Shown one piece after another: positions 7,395-7,675 of a DNA stretch of 7,675 nt (the first letter of the stretch is position 1; the number at the start of each line of letters is the position of its first letter). Under the pieces are notes generated by a model. That model was not told the DNA's origin, made no database searches, and saw only the letters and a program-made list of their open reading frames with translations. The stretch is taken from positions 1 to 7,675 of the forward strand of contig DNMS01000201.1 of the NCBI GenBank assembly GCA_003488105.1. Direction: 5' to 3'. Made by a program: the position numbers and the translations under genes. Source of the DNA: Rhodospirillaceae bacterium. GTDB lineage: Bacteria > Pseudomonadota > Alphaproteobacteria > Rhodospirillales_A > Casp-alpha2.

Positions 7395-7675
7395 ATGAAC
7401 CTGTTGAAGGCCATCACGACCGTCGGCGGCTTCACGATGCTGAGCCGCGTATTCGGCTTCGTCCGCGACATGCTGATCGCCAATTTCCTGGGCGCCGGCA
7501 TGGTCGCCGATGCCTTTGTCGTCGCCTTTCGCCTGCCCAACCTGTTCCGCCGTCTGTTCGCCGAAGGGGCCTTCGCCGCCGCCTTCGTGCCCTTGTTCGC
7601 GCGCGAGTTGGAGGACGGCTCCGACGCGGCCGCCGCGCACGCCCGGGCCCGCGAATTCGCCGATCAGGCGATGAC
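7395..7675 (+). CDS. murJ: Lipid II flippase MurJ (MviN), N-terminal 93 residues (partial, runs off right edge)
   Basis: MurJ is an inner-membrane MOP-superfamily transporter of about 500 residues and 14 helices that flips lipid II to the periplasmic face for peptidoglycan synthesis. The visible part opens with MNLLKAITTVGGFTMLSRVF, where helix 1 begins, and continues with GFVRDMLIANFLGAG, ADAFVVAFRLPNLFRRLFAEG and AFAAAFVPLFARE, all close to E. coli MurJ without gaps. R18, R24, D39 and R52, reported as important in the E. coli protein, fall at the same positions here, which also supports the ATG at 7395. The later helices, including the Arg270 region, lie outside the window. The gene begins 64 bases after the glnD stop on the same strand, with no clear ribosome site but a promoter-like pair just upstream. 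Co-transcription with glnD is possible but not shown. Confidence 0.95.
   Translation, partial: MNLLKAITTVGGFTMLSRVFGFVRDMLIANFLGAGMVADAFVVAFRLPNLFRRLFAEGAFAAAFVPLFARELEDGSDAAAAHARAREFADQAM

Noticed and set aside
1..7675. Mobile element, CRISPR, tRNA/rRNA or defence system
   Set aside because: I found no transposase-like frame, no regularly spaced repeats and no RNA gene fold. Nearly all of the sequence is taken up by four housekeeping genes.

Overview
The window reads as a piece of a GC-rich alphaproteobacterial chromosome, probably Rhodospirillales-like or a relative. The grounds are strong G/C at third codon positions, the closeness of all four proteins to known families, and the gene order maeB (divergent) / mutS - glnD - murJ. 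I recall mutS-glnD-murJ neighbourhoods as common in Alphaproteobacteria. The lineage is an inference; there is no rRNA or other direct taxonomic marker here.

Layout. Bases 1-1042 (minus strand) hold the first 347 codons of an NADP-type malic enzyme (MaeB family); the gene runs off the left edge. Bases 1043-1425 are a divergent intergenic region. Its maeB-proximal half is GC-rich and hairpin-prone, and an AT-rich core around 1205-1290 holds a candidate maeB promoter with an inverted repeat over its -10 box. Bases 1426-4212 encode a complete MutS mismatch-recognition ATPase. A short gap (4213-4285) carries an 8-bp perfect hairpin. Bases 4286-7330 encode a complete GlnD (PII uridylyltransferase / uridylyl-removing enzyme) with all four expected modules plus a 101-residue Lys/Ala/Pro-rich tail. 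After 64 bases, murJ (lipid II flippase) begins at 7395 and runs off the right edge with 93 codons visible.

How the genes relate. They serve separate housekeeping roles: malate decarboxylation supplying pyruvate and NADPH, DNA mismatch repair, nitrogen sensing through PII, and peptidoglycan precursor export. mutS, glnD and murJ are co-directional and closely spaced, but the hairpin after mutS and a promoter-like pair before murJ leave open whether they form one transcript.

I found no mobile element, CRISPR array, tRNA, rRNA, toxin-antitoxin pair or defence system, and no unfamiliar gene. The most unusual feature is the histone-H1-like basic tail on GlnD. The other observations are small regulatory candidates. 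I do not think this window contains an undescribed multi-gene system.
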